Below, piece by piece: positions 1 through 8,962 of a stretch of 64,000 bases of DNA. Location: positions 182,562 through 246,561 of the forward strand of contig SIAD01000002.1 in NCBI GenBank assembly GCA_009691915.1, read 5' to 3'. Source of the stretch: Phycisphaerales bacterium (GTDB lineage Bacteria > Planctomycetota > Phycisphaerae > Phycisphaerales > SM1A02). Position 1 is the stretch's first letter. Every line of letters begins with the position of its first letter. Position numbers and translations under genes: made by a program. Under the pieces are notes generated by a model. That model ran no database searches. It worked only from the letters and a program-made list of their open reading frames with translations, and was not told the DNA's origin.

Positions 1-2224
1 CATCGCGCTGCGAATTCGCGGCGGCCTCGCCGGTCAAGGCGAAGACACGACGAACACCGGCGGAGAGTGCGCTCTCGCTCTGGAGGACGAAAGGTCCGAT
101 CTCGCGTGTGTTAGTGACATGGGTCCCGCCGCAGAACTCGATACTCAGTTCGTTCCAGCCTGCGCGCTCCGGGTCGGTCAGCAGATCGCCGACAGCTGCC
201 CCGATCGACACGACGCGCACCGGATCGGGATACCGTTCGCCGAAGACCGCGCGCACTCCCTGCACCCGGCGCGCACTTTCGAGCGGTGCGTCCTGCGCGG
301 CTATATCCAGTTGCGCGGTCACCTGCGCGTTGACGATCGTTTCGACCTGGGCAATATGTTGTAGCGATAGTGGCCCTCGCGAGGTGTAGTCGAAGCGGAG
401 CCGGTCAGTGGCGACAAGTGATCCACGCTGGGCGACATCGGCGCCGACCACATCCCGGAGCGCGAGATTGAGCAGGTGCGTCGCGGTGTGATTGCTCGCC
501 AGAAGCGCGCGCCGTTGCGTGTCGAGTCGCAAGGAGACCGCTTCGCCGACGCTCAGGATTCCCTGTGTGATCTCCCCTAGGTGCAGCACGAAGGCACCGA
601 ACGCCTGTGTGTCCGTGACGGAAAAGTTTCCAGAACCGGCGACCACCGTCCCGGTGTCACCGACCTGTCCACCGGACTCGGCGTAGAAGCAGGTGCCCTC
701 GACGACGAGTGCGCCCCGTTCTCCCATCTGAAGCGAGTCGACGAATCGGTCTCCCTTCCAGATCGCTCTGAGGGTCGATTGAGTCTCTGCCGCGTTGTAC
801 TTCGCCCGGTCATTGGTGGACGCGATGCCCTTGGCCTGAAGGGCCGCGATCGCATCCGGAGGGAAGTGCATGGCGTGCGCGGCTTCAGTTCCGCCGCGAC
901 TTATCTCGCGTGCCGCGGTCATCCGCCGTTGGTACTCGGCGACATCCACGACAAGTGCCCTCTCCTGAGCCATCACCTGAGTGAGATCGATCGGGAAGCC
1001 CATGGTGTCGTGGAGCAAGAAGGCGTCATCGCCCGAGATCCGACGAGTCCCGTCGACGAGTGCCGCACGCCCAGCCGCCTCCTCAAAGAGTGCGAGGCCG
1101 CGGTCGACCGTCCGTCCAAACGCATCCTCTTCAGCTCGCACGATGTCCGCGGCGCGTGACGCGTTGGCCCGGATCTCGGGGAATGCGTCGCCTAGAGTCG
1201 CGTCAACGGCCGCCACCAACCGATAGAGAAACGCGTCCTCTCGCCCCAATGTCTGCCGACCATGCCGCGCCGCGCGTCGGAGAATCCGCCGAAGGACATA
1301 GGAGCGTCCATCCGCACCGGGACCCGCACCATCGCACGCGGCGACGGTGAGACAGCGGATGTGGTCTGCGATGACTCGATAGGCGATGTCGGTCGGATCG
1401 GTCAGCGATCCGCCGTAGCGGCGCGCACCGGTCTCCTGACGGATGGCATCAAAGATCGGAGACCAGAGATCGGTGTCGTAGTTGGACCGCGTGTCCTGGA
1501 TGACGCTGACGAGTCGCTCAAGCCCCATTCCCGTATCGACATGACGGGCCGGGAGGAGCCGGAGCGACCGGTCCGGCTCGCGGTTGAACTGAATGAAGAC
1601 ATGGTTCCAGATCTCCAGCACATCGGGATCGCCCGCGTTGACAAGTGCCGTGGCATCGCGACCTCCGATCCTGTCAAAGTGAATCTCGGAGCATGGTCCG
1701 CAGGGACCGGTCTCACCCATCTCCCAGAAGTTGTCCTTCATCGACCCGGGAATCACCCGGTTCGCAGGGAGGAATTGGCTCCAGAGCGCGCGTGTCTCCT
1801 CGTCCTTCTCCAGACCGGCCTTCTCGTTCCCTCCGAAAAAAGTCGCGTACATGCGGTCGGCGGGAAGTCCAAACTCTTTCGTCAGCAATTCCCATCCCCA
1901 GGCGATCGATTCCTTCTTGAAGTAGTCGCCGAACGACCAGTTGCCAAGCATTTCAAAGAAAGTGTGGTGATAGACATCGGTGCCGACATCCTCGAGGTCG
2001 TTGTGCTTGCCTCCGGCGCGGATGCACTTCTGAGAATTGACGGCGCGCGTGTAGGGGCGCGATCCTCGTCCGAGAAACACATCCTTGAACTGGTTCATCC
2101 CGGCGTTGGTGAAGAGGAGCGTCGGGTCGTCGTACGGGACGACGGGACTGCTCGCGGTGACAGTGTGTCCCGCCTTCGTCCGGAAATAGTCGATGAACGC
2201 TCGGCGAATCTCAGTTGCGCGCAT
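1..2224 (-). CDS. alaS: Alanine--tRNA ligase, partial (C-terminus outside window)
   Basis: Class II aminoacyl-tRNA synthetase that charges tRNA-Ala and edits mischarged Ser/Gly. Read on the minus strand from ATG at 2224, it begins MRATEIRRAF, typical of AlaRS. The catalytic core motif NAGMNQFKDVFLG lies near 2075-2105. The editing-domain zinc motif HTATH is near 480 and its partner FCGGTH near 130-145, so the order aminoacylation then editing is intact. The frame is still open at base 1, so about 741 codons are present and the C-Ala domain is missing. An in-frame ATG at 2245 is possible, but a TAGACT hexamer (2235-2240) between the two ATGs favours 2224. It is divergent from tpiA. Confidence 0.96.
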   Translation of the reverse strand, partial: MRATEIRRAFIDYFRTKAGHTVTASSPVVPYDDPTLLFTNAGMNQFKDVFLGRGSRPYTRAVNSQKCIRAGGKHNDLEDVGTDVYHHTFFEMLGNWSFGDYFKKESIAWGWELLTKEFGLPADRMYATFFGGNEKAGLEKDEETRALWSQFLPANRVIPGSMKDNFWEMGETGPCGPCSEIHFDRIGGRDATALVNAGDPDVLEIWNHVFIQFNREPDRSLRLLPARHVDTGMGLERLVSVIQDTRSNYDTDLWSPIFDAIRQETGARRYGGSLTDPTDIAYRVIADHIRCLTVAACDGAGPGADGRSYVLRRILRRAARHGRQTLGREDAFLYRLVAAVDATLGDAFPEIRANASRAADIVRAEEDAFGRTVDRGLALFEEAAGRAALVDGTRRISGDDAFLLHDTMGFPIDLTQVMAQERALVVDVAEYQRRMTAAREISRGGTEAAHAMHFPPDAIAALQAKGIASTNDRAKYNAAETQSTLRAIWKGDRFVDSLQMGERGALVVEGTCFYAESGGQVGDTGTVVAGSGNFSVTDTQAFGAFVLHLGEITQGILSVGEAVSLRLDTQRRALLASNHTATHLLNLALRDVVGADVAQRGSLVATDRLRFDYTSRGPLSLQHIAQVETIVNAQVTAQLDIAAQDAPLESARRVQGVRAVFGERYPDPVRVVSIGAAVGDLLTDPERAGWNELSIEFCGGTHVTNTREIGPFVLQSESALSAGVRRVFALTGEAAANSQRD

Positions 2225-2277
2225 GGAAGAGGTGAGTCTACGCATCACGAGCGCAGGCTCTCCCGAATGCCCTCCCC

Positions 2278-2283
2278 TATGAT
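2278..2283 (+). promoter_or_regulatory. Putative leaderless -10 element of tpiA
   Basis: TATGAT (5 of 6 to TATAAT) is followed by exactly six bases (CGCTCC) and then the tpiA ATG. A start site about 7 nt after the -10 would coincide with the A of ATG. No convincing -35 is visible. The role is inferred from spacing and from its recurrence at other genes in the window. Confidence 0.5.
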
Positions 2284-2289
2284 CGCTCC

Positions 2290-3069
2290 ATGGCTCGTCG
2301 CCCATTTGTCGGTGGAAACTGGAAGATGAACACCGACCGCACCTCGGGCGCGGCCTTGGTCGCGGCGCTGGTTGCTGGGTGCGGCGATCTCGCCGAAGGA
2401 GTGGAGATCGTTGTGTTTCCGCCGTTTCCATACCTTGACCTTGTGCGCCGTTCACTAGGAGAATCCGAAATCTCCCTCGGTGGCCAGGATCTTTCCAACG
2501 ACGCGAATGGGGCGCTGACCGGCGAAGTCAGCGCGGAGATGCTCCTCGACAGCGGCGCACAATGGGTGCTCGTGGGCCACTCCGAGCGCCGTCAACGGAT
2601 GGGTGAGTGCGACGCGCTTGTGGCCGACAAACTTCTGATGGCCCTCGAGAGTGGGTTGAGCAGTGTGTTGTGCGTTGGTGAGACGCTTGAGCAGCGAGAG
2701 GCTGGCAGCAGTTCGAGAGTCATCTCGGCACAGATAGTCAGCGCGCTCGACCATGTGCACCCCGCTCAGTTCCAACGAGTGGTCGTGGCTTATGAGCCAA
2801 TCTGGGCGATCGGGACGGGTGTTGTAGCGTCGCCACAGGATGCCGCCGACGCCCACGCCGCCATCCGTGACGCGCTGACTTCCCGCTATGATTCCGCGCT
2901 CGCCAGAGAGACCCGCGTCGTATACGGAGGGTCGCTCGCGCCTGGCAACGCGAAGGCGCTCTTCGCACAGCCAGGGGTGGACGGTGGACTGGTTGGCGGT
3001 GCGTCCCTCAAGGCGCCCGACTTCCTCTCGATCTGCTCCGCTGCGGCGTTCGGAGTCGCGGCCCGCTGA
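2290..3069 (+). CDS. tpiA: Triose-phosphate isomerase
   Basis: Interconverts dihydroxyacetone phosphate and glyceraldehyde 3-phosphate in glycolysis and gluconeogenesis. At 259 residues it has the usual TIM-barrel length. Visible hallmarks are NWKMN with catalytic Lys12, VGHSERR with catalytic His97, AYEPIWAIGTG with the general base Glu169, and the phosphate-binding YGGS and GLVGGASL loops near the C-terminus. It heads a plus-strand run (tpiA, secG, yicC and onwards) and has no Shine-Dalgarno; a -10-like hexamer sits 6 nt before the ATG. Confidence 0.98.
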   Translation: MARRPFVGGNWKMNTDRTSGAALVAALVAGCGDLAEGVEIVVFPPFPYLDLVRRSLGESEISLGGQDLSNDANGALTGEVSAEMLLDSGAQWVLVGHSERRQRMGECDALVADKLLMALESGLSSVLCVGETLEQREAGSSSRVISAQIVSALDHVHPAQFQRVVVAYEPIWAIGTGVVASPQDAADAHAAIRDALTSRYDSALARETRVVYGGSLAPGNAKALFAQPGVDGGLVGGASLKAPDFLSICSAAAFGVAAR

Positions 3070-3094
3070 GGGCCAAGAGATCGGAATTCCCCTC

Positions 3095-3556
3095 ATGTGG
3101 TTTCAGCTTCTGATAGTCCTGTTCATCCTCGCGAGTGTCGCGCTTGTTCTCGTGATCCTCGTGCAACGGCCGCAGGGGGGCGGTCTCGCGCAGGCTTTCG
3201 GCGGCGCGTCGGGCGGCGGCACCGACACGGCGTTCGGTGGTCGGACCGGCGATGTCCTTACCTACCTCACGATGGGCGCGTTCGTGACCTACCTCCTCAT
3301 CGCCATCGGTCTCAATGTGATGGATCCGACGGGAACCACAACTCCAGCCGCCACAGAGGAGCAAGTGATCGAACCAGGACTGCTTCCGCCGGTAGATGCC
3401 GCGGGTGCAGTCACCACTCCCAAAGTGCCAGCGTCAGCGCCCGCCCCGAACTCGCCCGAACCAGTACGCACGCTCGACCAGCCGCTGACAGCACCGGCGA
3501 CGATTCCCACGCCAGCTCCCGCTCAAACTCCGGCCCCTGCGGGCGGGGCTCCCTGA
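3095..3556 (+). CDS. secG: Preprotein translocase subunit SecG
   Basis: Small inner-membrane subunit of SecYEG. The chosen ATG gives MWFQLLIVLF, two hydrophobic helices (about residues 3-24 and 50-72) and the SecG loop VQRPQGGGLAQAFGG between them, including the G-rich stretch typical of the family. After the second helix there is an unusually long (about 80 residue) Pro/Ala/Thr-rich tail, so the 153-residue protein is longer than the usual 75-110. The reading frame stays open upstream into tpiA, but only this start makes a SecG N-terminus. It is 25 bp after tpiA, a common neighbour of secG. Confidence 0.93.
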   Translation: MWFQLLIVLFILASVALVLVILVQRPQGGGLAQAFGGASGGGTDTAFGGRTGDVLTYLTMGAFVTYLLIAIGLNVMDPTGTTTPAATEEQVIEPGLLPPVDAAGAVTTPKVPASAPAPNSPEPVRTLDQPLTAPATIPTPAPAQTPAPAGGAP

Positions 3557-3562
3557 TCTCCG

Positions 3563-4447
3563 ATGATCCGGTCAATGACCGGATTCGGTGGCGCGCAGAC
3601 CGAACTCGACGGAGTTCTGGTCGCGGTCGAGGTACGGTCGGTCAACAATCGTCATTTCAAGTGCACACTGCGAATTCCAGAGGACTTCACCGCACTTGAG
3701 CCGGAGCTCGAGGCGGTAGTGACGCGACGGCTCGTCCGTGGGAGCGTCATCGTGACCCTTCGAGTCTCCAATGCGTCCTCGCGGATCTCGGCGCGCATCG
3801 ACGGAACCCGGCTCAAGCAGTACATGGAGCAACTCGAGAGCACGCTTGGGCGCGAGGCGGCATCTAAGGTGGAGACGGGGGAGTTGCTGATGCTGCCGGG
3901 AGTCGTCGTCGAAGATGGCGGGGCCATGTTCCTCGAGCGACTGCGCCCAGCGGCAATTCAGCTGGCCAACGAAGCATGCGACAAGGTGATGGTCATGCGC
4001 GAACGCGAGGGACAGGAGTTGCGCTCGCACCTCGTCGAGTTTGGATCGGTGATCCGCTCACGGGTCGAGTCAATCCGTGAACGCGCCCCCAGTGTCGTAG
4101 ACAGTTACCAACTGCGGCTCAGGCAGAGAATCGACGCGATGCTCGCGGAGATTGGCAAGTCGGTCGAACCCGAGGATCTCCTGCGCGAAGTCGCCATCTT
4201 CGCGGAGCGGGCGGACATTGCCGAGGAACTCGCGCGCCTCGCAGGGCATCTCAGCCAGTACGAGTCGCTCATGGATCAGGGACTGACGGAGCCCATCGGA
4301 CGCACGCTCGACTTCGTCGCGCAGGAGATGCTGCGCGAGGCTAATACGATCGCCAGCAAGTCAGGAGATGTGGAGATCAGTCGCCAGGTGGTGCAGATCA
4401 AGACGGCCATCGACAGGATCAAGGAGCAGGCCCAGAATGCCGAATAG
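3563..4447 (+). CDS. yicC: YicC family endoribonuclease-like protein
   Basis: YicC proteins are conserved, and the family has been linked to endoribonuclease activity and stress or sporulation phenotypes. The N-terminal MIRSMTGFG and VEVRSVNNRH motifs and the C-terminal DUF1732-type ending (VQIKTAIDRIKEQAQNAE) are clear, and 294 residues matches the family. It starts 6 bp after secG and overlaps the next gene by 11 bp, so it is probably cotranscribed with both. No Shine-Dalgarno sequence is evident before the ATG. Confidence 0.93.
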   Translation: MIRSMTGFGGAQTELDGVLVAVEVRSVNNRHFKCTLRIPEDFTALEPELEAVVTRRLVRGSVIVTLRVSNASSRISARIDGTRLKQYMEQLESTLGREAASKVETGELLMLPGVVVEDGGAMFLERLRPAAIQLANEACDKVMVMREREGQELRSHLVEFGSVIRSRVESIRERAPSVVDSYQLRLRQRIDAMLAEIGKSVEPEDLLREVAIFAERADIAEELARLAGHLSQYESLMDQGLTEPIGRTLDFVAQEMLREANTIASKSGDVEISRQVVQIKTAIDRIKEQAQNAE

Positions 4448-5528
4448 GCCGGGGGATCCGGGGCGGGCGACACTCTCGGGCGCGGAAGTGAAGGCGGTCC
4501 TTGCGCTCTTTCGAGTCGGGCCAGTGTTGGCGGTCCACGATTTTCGCAAGGGCTCGACCCGTCTGGCCAAGGGGGTTGTCACCACCAGCGACGGCGGGAA
4601 GTACCTCCTCAAGCGGCGTAGTGGTTCGACCGAGGACCTCGCGCGAATTGCGTACACCCACGATGTGCAGACCGCACTCATGGGACTGCACTTCCCAGTA
4701 CCAGCGATGATCGGCTCGCATCGTGGGGAGACGTGGGTCCCATGGGAGGGTCATCTCTACGAACTCTTCAGGTTCATCGAAGGGGATCGGTTCAGACGCA
4801 CGGCGGGGGAGGCTCGCGAGAGCGGGCTGTTTCTGGCGCGACTTCACAAGACGCTCAGCGGTTGGCGCCCGCGCGCGACTCCACCCCATCCTGGGGGGTA
4901 CCACCGCAGCAAGACCGTCGCTGCGTCATGGTCCAGAGTGCGATCGGGGGTCCACGGGGCCGATCCCGCCGCGCGGGCGGAGTTGATCGACGCGGCGGTG
5001 CACGATCTTAAGACCCGCCACACGATCGCCGGTGATGATGCCGCCGTCATGCTTGCTGCGCCCGGGCGAGAGGCGCGCGCCTCCACCATCCACGGCGATT
5101 TCCATCCCGGCAACATCCTGTTTGTCGCGGGTAACCCCGTCGTGATGATTGACTTCGACGCAGTACGGCCCGATCAGATGGTCATCGATGTGGGCAACGG
5201 CTGTCTCCAGTTCGGGATGCATCCGGTCGGCGACAAGCCCGTCCCGGAGTGGGTGGCGACGCTCAACCTCAACTTCATCGAAGCATTCCTTAGTGGGTAT
5301 GCGCTCTCGAGCTCGCTGCGGCTGACTCGCGAGGAGTGCCATGCGGTGCCTAGTCTCATGATCGAGGCGGCGATCGCGGAGTGCGTTCCCCGCATCGCAA
5401 TCGCCGGCGTGTTCGCCAAGCGTCCAGGATTGCAAGTCCTGCAATTCCTTCGCGAAAAGACAGGATGGATCTGGGCCGAACGTGAGCGCATCGCTACGCT
5501 GTGCCAGTCATGCATGGGCATCCGATGA
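4437..5528 (+). CDS. Aminoglycoside phosphotransferase (APH)/CotS-like kinase-fold protein
   Basis: Probable small-molecule kinase of the protein-kinase-like APH/CotS/HSK2 fold, 363 residues. The catalytic loop HGDFHPGNILF and the metal-binding segment MIDFDAVRPDQ are intact, and the N-lobe shows the YLLKRR lysine. The substrate cannot be deduced; APH-family members act on choline, homoserine, sugars or antibiotics. The ATG at 4437 overlaps the end of yicC by 11 bp. The frame is open further upstream, but that part is the yicC shadow. Its stop forms an ATGA overlap with the next gene. Confidence 0.85.
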   Translation: MPNRPGDPGRATLSGAEVKAVLALFRVGPVLAVHDFRKGSTRLAKGVVTTSDGGKYLLKRRSGSTEDLARIAYTHDVQTALMGLHFPVPAMIGSHRGETWVPWEGHLYELFRFIEGDRFRRTAGEARESGLFLARLHKTLSGWRPRATPPHPGGYHRSKTVAASWSRVRSGVHGADPAARAELIDAAVHDLKTRHTIAGDDAAVMLAAPGREARASTIHGDFHPGNILFVAGNPVVMIDFDAVRPDQMVIDVGNGCLQFGMHPVGDKPVPEWVATLNLNFIEAFLSGYALSSSLRLTREECHAVPSLMIEAAIAECVPRIAIAGVFAKRPGLQVLQFLREKTGWIWAERERIATLCQSCMGIR

Positions 5529-6529
5529 TCCTGTGTGGATGCGCGCTGGGAACGATTCTGTCGTTGGCCACGGCGACAGCGGGGGGTCAGAACGCAGCGC
5601 AGGGAGTCGACGACAATCCGCAGGTCGTCGCCAGGCCCACGGCGAAGCAGCGTGGGGCTGTCATCAAGCCGGAGCCGGTCAATGTTGCTCCCCCCGAGGG
5701 GCGCGGTGTGGCAGCGATTCCTCGTGGCGGACTGCAGGCTGTTCCCACGGTTCCAGCTCCCGAGGTAGTAAGGCTCTGGTCGCCGGAGGTTGCGGCCGGG
5801 GTCAAGCTCACCTCGTCGATGCTTGCAACTGTCGCCGACCTTGACTCACGGGAGTTCGCGCGACGCGAGGCGGCCTCGGTGAAGCTGGCGGACTCGTCAG
5901 TCACCGTGGAAGAGATCTTCGCCGTGCTCGTGCGCGGGGATCTCAGCGAAGAGCAAGTCGAGCGACTCCTCTCGGCGGCGCAGACGAAAGTAATGTCGCT
6001 GCCACGCGGCGCGCTCGGATTGCGCATGCAGCCCAGCGGGGATCTCGCCCACCCCGGCGTCGAAGTGATTCTCCTCATTCCCAAGATGCCCGCCGAGAAG
6101 GTGCTCAAGCTTGGTGATCGGATCGAGAAGATCGACGGCCGACCGATCGCCAGCTCGACTGACCTCGTCGAGATCATCCAATCGAAGCTCCCAGGAGAGA
6201 TGGTGCGTCTCGCGGTCGCGCGGCCGCTACGGGACGAGCGGGGCAGGCAGCGACTGGATGACGACCGCCAACTCGTCGAAGAGTTCCTGACCTTTGATGT
6301 GCCGCTGGCATCGGCGACAGAACTTGAGCAGTATGAGGATCTCCTCTCACCGCAGTCGCGAAGCGTGATCGTCGAGCGCCGCCTTCTGGCACTGCGCCAG
6401 GCGCATGAACGGTTCGCACCCGTGGGGGCATCTATCACGACGGTTCAAGTCGCCGACCGCGACGCGCGCGCCCGCCCCGAGGCGCCTCAGCAGCCTACGA
6501 AGGCACCCTCGCCGACGATCCCGAAGTGA
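5525..6529 (+). CDS. Secreted or membrane-anchored PDZ-domain protein
   Basis: 334-residue protein with an N-terminal hydrophobic stretch (MILCGCALGTILSLATA), probably a signal sequence, although it lacks the usual positive charge. An upstream GTG at 5501 would add MPVMHGHP. A PDZ domain occupies roughly residues 160-235, including the carboxylate-binding-type loop ALGLRMQ and the segment LGDRIEKIDGRPI. No protease domain is visible. The ATG overlaps the preceding stop as ATGA, suggesting coupling with the kinase-fold gene. The last 35 bp overlap the convergent adk gene. Function unknown. Confidence 0.8.
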   Translation: MILCGCALGTILSLATATAGGQNAAQGVDDNPQVVARPTAKQRGAVIKPEPVNVAPPEGRGVAAIPRGGLQAVPTVPAPEVVRLWSPEVAAGVKLTSSMLATVADLDSREFARREAASVKLADSSVTVEEIFAVLVRGDLSEEQVERLLSAAQTKVMSLPRGALGLRMQPSGDLAHPGVEVILLIPKMPAEKVLKLGDRIEKIDGRPIASSTDLVEIIQSKLPGEMVRLAVARPLRDERGRQRLDDDRQLVEEFLTFDVPLASATELEQYEDLLSPQSRSVIVERRLLALRQAHERFAPVGASITTVQVADRDARARPEAPQQPTKAPSPTIPK

Positions 6530-7127
6530 AATTTGCCTCCTGAATGGGGACCACCACCTCAAGAATCCGCTGCAGGACCCGCGCAGGTGATCCCGCGGCA
6601 TCAACATCGACGACGGTCTGCCTTGGATAGCGGCCAAGCACGGGCGCGGTCTCGCGTCGATACACATCGAATCGCTTGAGGATGACCCGTTCGTCCGCGT
6701 CATCCGTGCGGTTTTCTTTGATCGCCCGTTGCTTCATCCGTTCGACCATGGCCGACTCGTCCTTGCAGCCTAGATGGACGATCTTGAGCACTTCGATTGC
6801 CGGATCGAGCGCCTGCGCCTGCACGACATTGCGAGGAATGCCGTCGAGCACCAGTAGGTCGTGCGATGGCCGGTACATGCCGCGCGCCATGAGGCCATCG
6901 ACATGCTCCTTCCACATGCGGATCGTCAGTTCGTCGGGGACGAGTTCCCCGCGCGTCGAGTACGAGACGACCTGCTTTCCGAGATCGCTGCCCTTGTCGA
7001 GCGCGCGGAACACATCGCCGCACGCAAGGTGGTGAAAGCCGGGAATCCCGCCCAGGAACTTCCCCTGTGTTCCCTTCCCGACACCGGGCGCTCCGAAAAG
7101 GAGGATTGACTTGTGCCGAGTGTTCAT
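6495..7127 (-). CDS. adk: Adenylate kinase (short-LID type)
   Basis: Transfers phosphate between ATP and AMP. The P-loop GAPGVGKGTQ is at residues 11-20 and the AMP-site motif reads LDGIPRN, with Ile where DGFPR usually has Phe. The LID is the short form (around RAIKENRTDDADE) with no zinc-finger insertion; total length is 210. The frame is open 69 codons upstream, but MNTRHKSILLFG is the natural start and GGAG lies 7 nt before it. Other short-LID NMP kinases (UMP/CMP kinase) are an alternative. Confidence 0.88.
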   Translation of the reverse strand: MNTRHKSILLFGAPGVGKGTQGKFLGGIPGFHHLACGDVFRALDKGSDLGKQVVSYSTRGELVPDELTIRMWKEHVDGLMARGMYRPSHDLLVLDGIPRNVVQAQALDPAIEVLKIVHLGCKDESAMVERMKQRAIKENRTDDADERVILKRFDVYRRETAPVLGRYPRQTVVDVDAAGSPARVLQRILEVVVPIQEANFTSGSSARVPS

Positions 7128-7201
7128 CCGAGTGCTCCGTGCGGAGGTGCCGAACATGGTAAGGAGGATGGCCCGGCAGGGGGCTCTCTGGGAGCGACGC
7201 G

Positions 7202-7207
7202 TACTCT
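7202..7207 (+). promoter_or_regulatory. Putative leaderless -10 element of recJ
   Basis: TACTCT is followed by exactly six bases (TCAAGA) and the recJ GTG. It shares only the TAnnnT frame with the consensus; support comes from the identical spacing seen at other genes here. Confidence 0.35.
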
Positions 7208-7213
7208 TCAAGA

Positions 7214-8962
7214 GTGCAAGGCTGGACGAAACGATGGATTGAGCCGCCCGAGTGCCGAGATGGGTCGATCGTGGACCGAGTCGCGTTGGCGCGGGGGATC
7301 GCCCTCGGTGACCTTGCTTGGTTTCTCGAGCCATCTTTCAATAACCTCGCCGATCCCGCAACGCTCGCGGGCGCATCCGCCGTCGCGACGCGTCTCGTGT
7401 CGGCCGTGCGCGAGGGCAGGCCGCTGGCGGTCTACGGCGATTATGACGCCGATGGCATGTGCGCCGCGGCGATTCTCCACCATGCGATTCGGGCGGCGCG
7501 GCCCGACACCTGCGTGCACACGCATGTTCCACTTCGCTCGACGGAAGGCTATGGACTCTCGGTGGCGTCGCTCGAACAACTTGCGGCGCGCGGGATCCGG
7601 ACAATCATCACCGTGGACTGCGGCGTGACCGCGTTCGATGAGGCGCAGCGCGCTCACGATCTCGGCATCGAGTTGCTGATCACGGATCATCACGCGCTCG
7701 ACCCGCGGGGGCGTCTTCCGGTGGCGGCAGCAATCGCGCACCCGGGTCTCGGTGACAATCCGACCCAACTGTGCGGCGCCGCTGTGGCGTGGCTCGTGTC
7801 GTGGGCGTTTCTGCGCGAGTACACGGGCAATCCCAAGCTGACAACGCCGATGCGCGAGACGCTTCTCGAGACGCTGGCGCTCGCCGCGGTCGCCACCATC
7901 GCGGACATTGTTCCGATGGTTGGCCAGAGCCGGGTGATCGCGCGGCTCGGACTCTCGCGCGTGGCCGCGAGCGGGCTGCCTGGACTGCGGGCACTTGCCC
8001 GCAAGGCCGGGATCTCTGCCAAGGAGTCTGTCGATGCGGAGCGCATCAGTTTCGGGATCGGTCCGCTGCTCAATGCCTGCGGGCGGCTCGGGAAGGCCGT
8101 CGATGCGGTCGAACTCCTTGCCTTGCCCGCGACCCATGAGCGCGGCCACGACACCCAGTCGATTGAACGCCGCGCAGGCCAGACTGCCAGCGAGTTCAGC
8201 CAGCTCAATCAGCGACGCAAAGTGATTGAACGGGAGATCGTCGAGTCCGCCGGAGGCCGGTTGACCGAGGGGCTCGGCACGACGCGCGGCGCATGCGTCC
8301 TCGCTGACCCCGGGTGGCCTCGCAGCGTCGTCGGAATCGCGTGCGCACGGATTGCGGAGACCAACCGAGTTCCAACGGTCCTTCTTGAGCAGGCTGGGGA
8401 GATGGCCTACGGTTCGGGGCGAAGCGTCGAGGGGTACTCCCTGCTCAACGGTCTTCAAGAATGTAGTCATCTCCTCGAGCGCTTCGGAGGTCACGCGGCG
8501 GCGGCGGGCCTCTCCCTCAAGGTGGCGAACATCGAGGCATTTCGCGAGGCGCTTTCGGAGCACGCTTCCCGTCACACGGTTGGCATCGCTGGTGGTGAGA
8601 TCCGCCCCGATGTCGAGCTGTTCGCGCGCGACATCTCACTTGAGGCATTCGAGTCGCTTCAGCGCCTCGGTCCATTCGGTAACGGATTCCCTCAGCCCAT
8701 GGGGCTCGTTCGGCGGGCGATGGTCACCAGCGACGGACGGTCGTTCGGCGCGCAGGGGGATCATCTGTCATTCCACATCGGGCTTGACGGAGCTCCGCAA
8801 AGCGAAATCCGCTGCACATGGTGGAGGCAAGGAAGTCGCGCCTCGCGGATTCGGCGTGGCCAACGAGTGCATGTCGTCGTGCGGCCGCAGGTCGACCGGT
8901 TCGGGCGGCAGCCGCGCCCGGCGTTTGCCGTCGTCGATGCCGTCGAGGCACCTTCGCCCTGA
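7214..8962 (+). CDS. recJ: Single-stranded-DNA-specific exonuclease RecJ
   Basis: 5'-3' ssDNA exonuclease of recombination and repair. DHH-family motifs are visible: YGDYDADG (about residue 75), TVDCG, and TDHH with the catalytic histidines. The DHHA1 half follows (for example GGHAAAAGLS near residue 420). The C-terminal OB part ends RRGQRVHVVVRP and beyond. At 582 residues it is standard length. The GTG start is the first usable one. Its stop codon abuts the stop of the convergent pyrophosphorylase gene with no base between. Confidence 0.95.
   Translation: MQGWTKRWIEPPECRDGSIVDRVALARGIALGDLAWFLEPSFNNLADPATLAGASAVATRLVSAVREGRPLAVYGDYDADGMCAAAILHHAIRAARPDTCVHTHVPLRSTEGYGLSVASLEQLAARGIRTIITVDCGVTAFDEAQRAHDLGIELLITDHHALDPRGRLPVAAAIAHPGLGDNPTQLCGAAVAWLVSWAFLREYTGNPKLTTPMRETLLETLALAAVATIADIVPMVGQSRVIARLGLSRVAASGLPGLRALARKAGISAKESVDAERISFGIGPLLNACGRLGKAVDAVELLALPATHERGHDTQSIERRAGQTASEFSQLNQRRKVIEREIVESAGGRLTEGLGTTRGACVLADPGWPRSVVGIACARIAETNRVPTVLLEQAGEMAYGSGRSVEGYSLLNGLQECSHLLERFGGHAAAAGLSLKVANIEAFREALSEHASRHTVGIAGGEIRPDVELFARDISLEAFESLQRLGPFGNGFPQPMGLVRRAMVTSDGRSFGAQGDHLSFHIGLDGAPQSEIRCTWWRQGSRASRIRRGQRVHVVVRPQVDRFGRQPRPAFAVVDAVEAPSP

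Noticed and set aside
1262-2329. Long plus-strand ORF (355 codons) opposite alaS
   Set aside because: It is the mirror of a clear alaS coding region with all AlaRS motifs on the minus strand; the translated sequence has no domain.
7208-8575. Long minus-strand ORF (455 codons) opposite recJ
   Set aside because: recJ has all DHH motifs on the other strand; the antisense frame is open because of G+C-rich codon bias.
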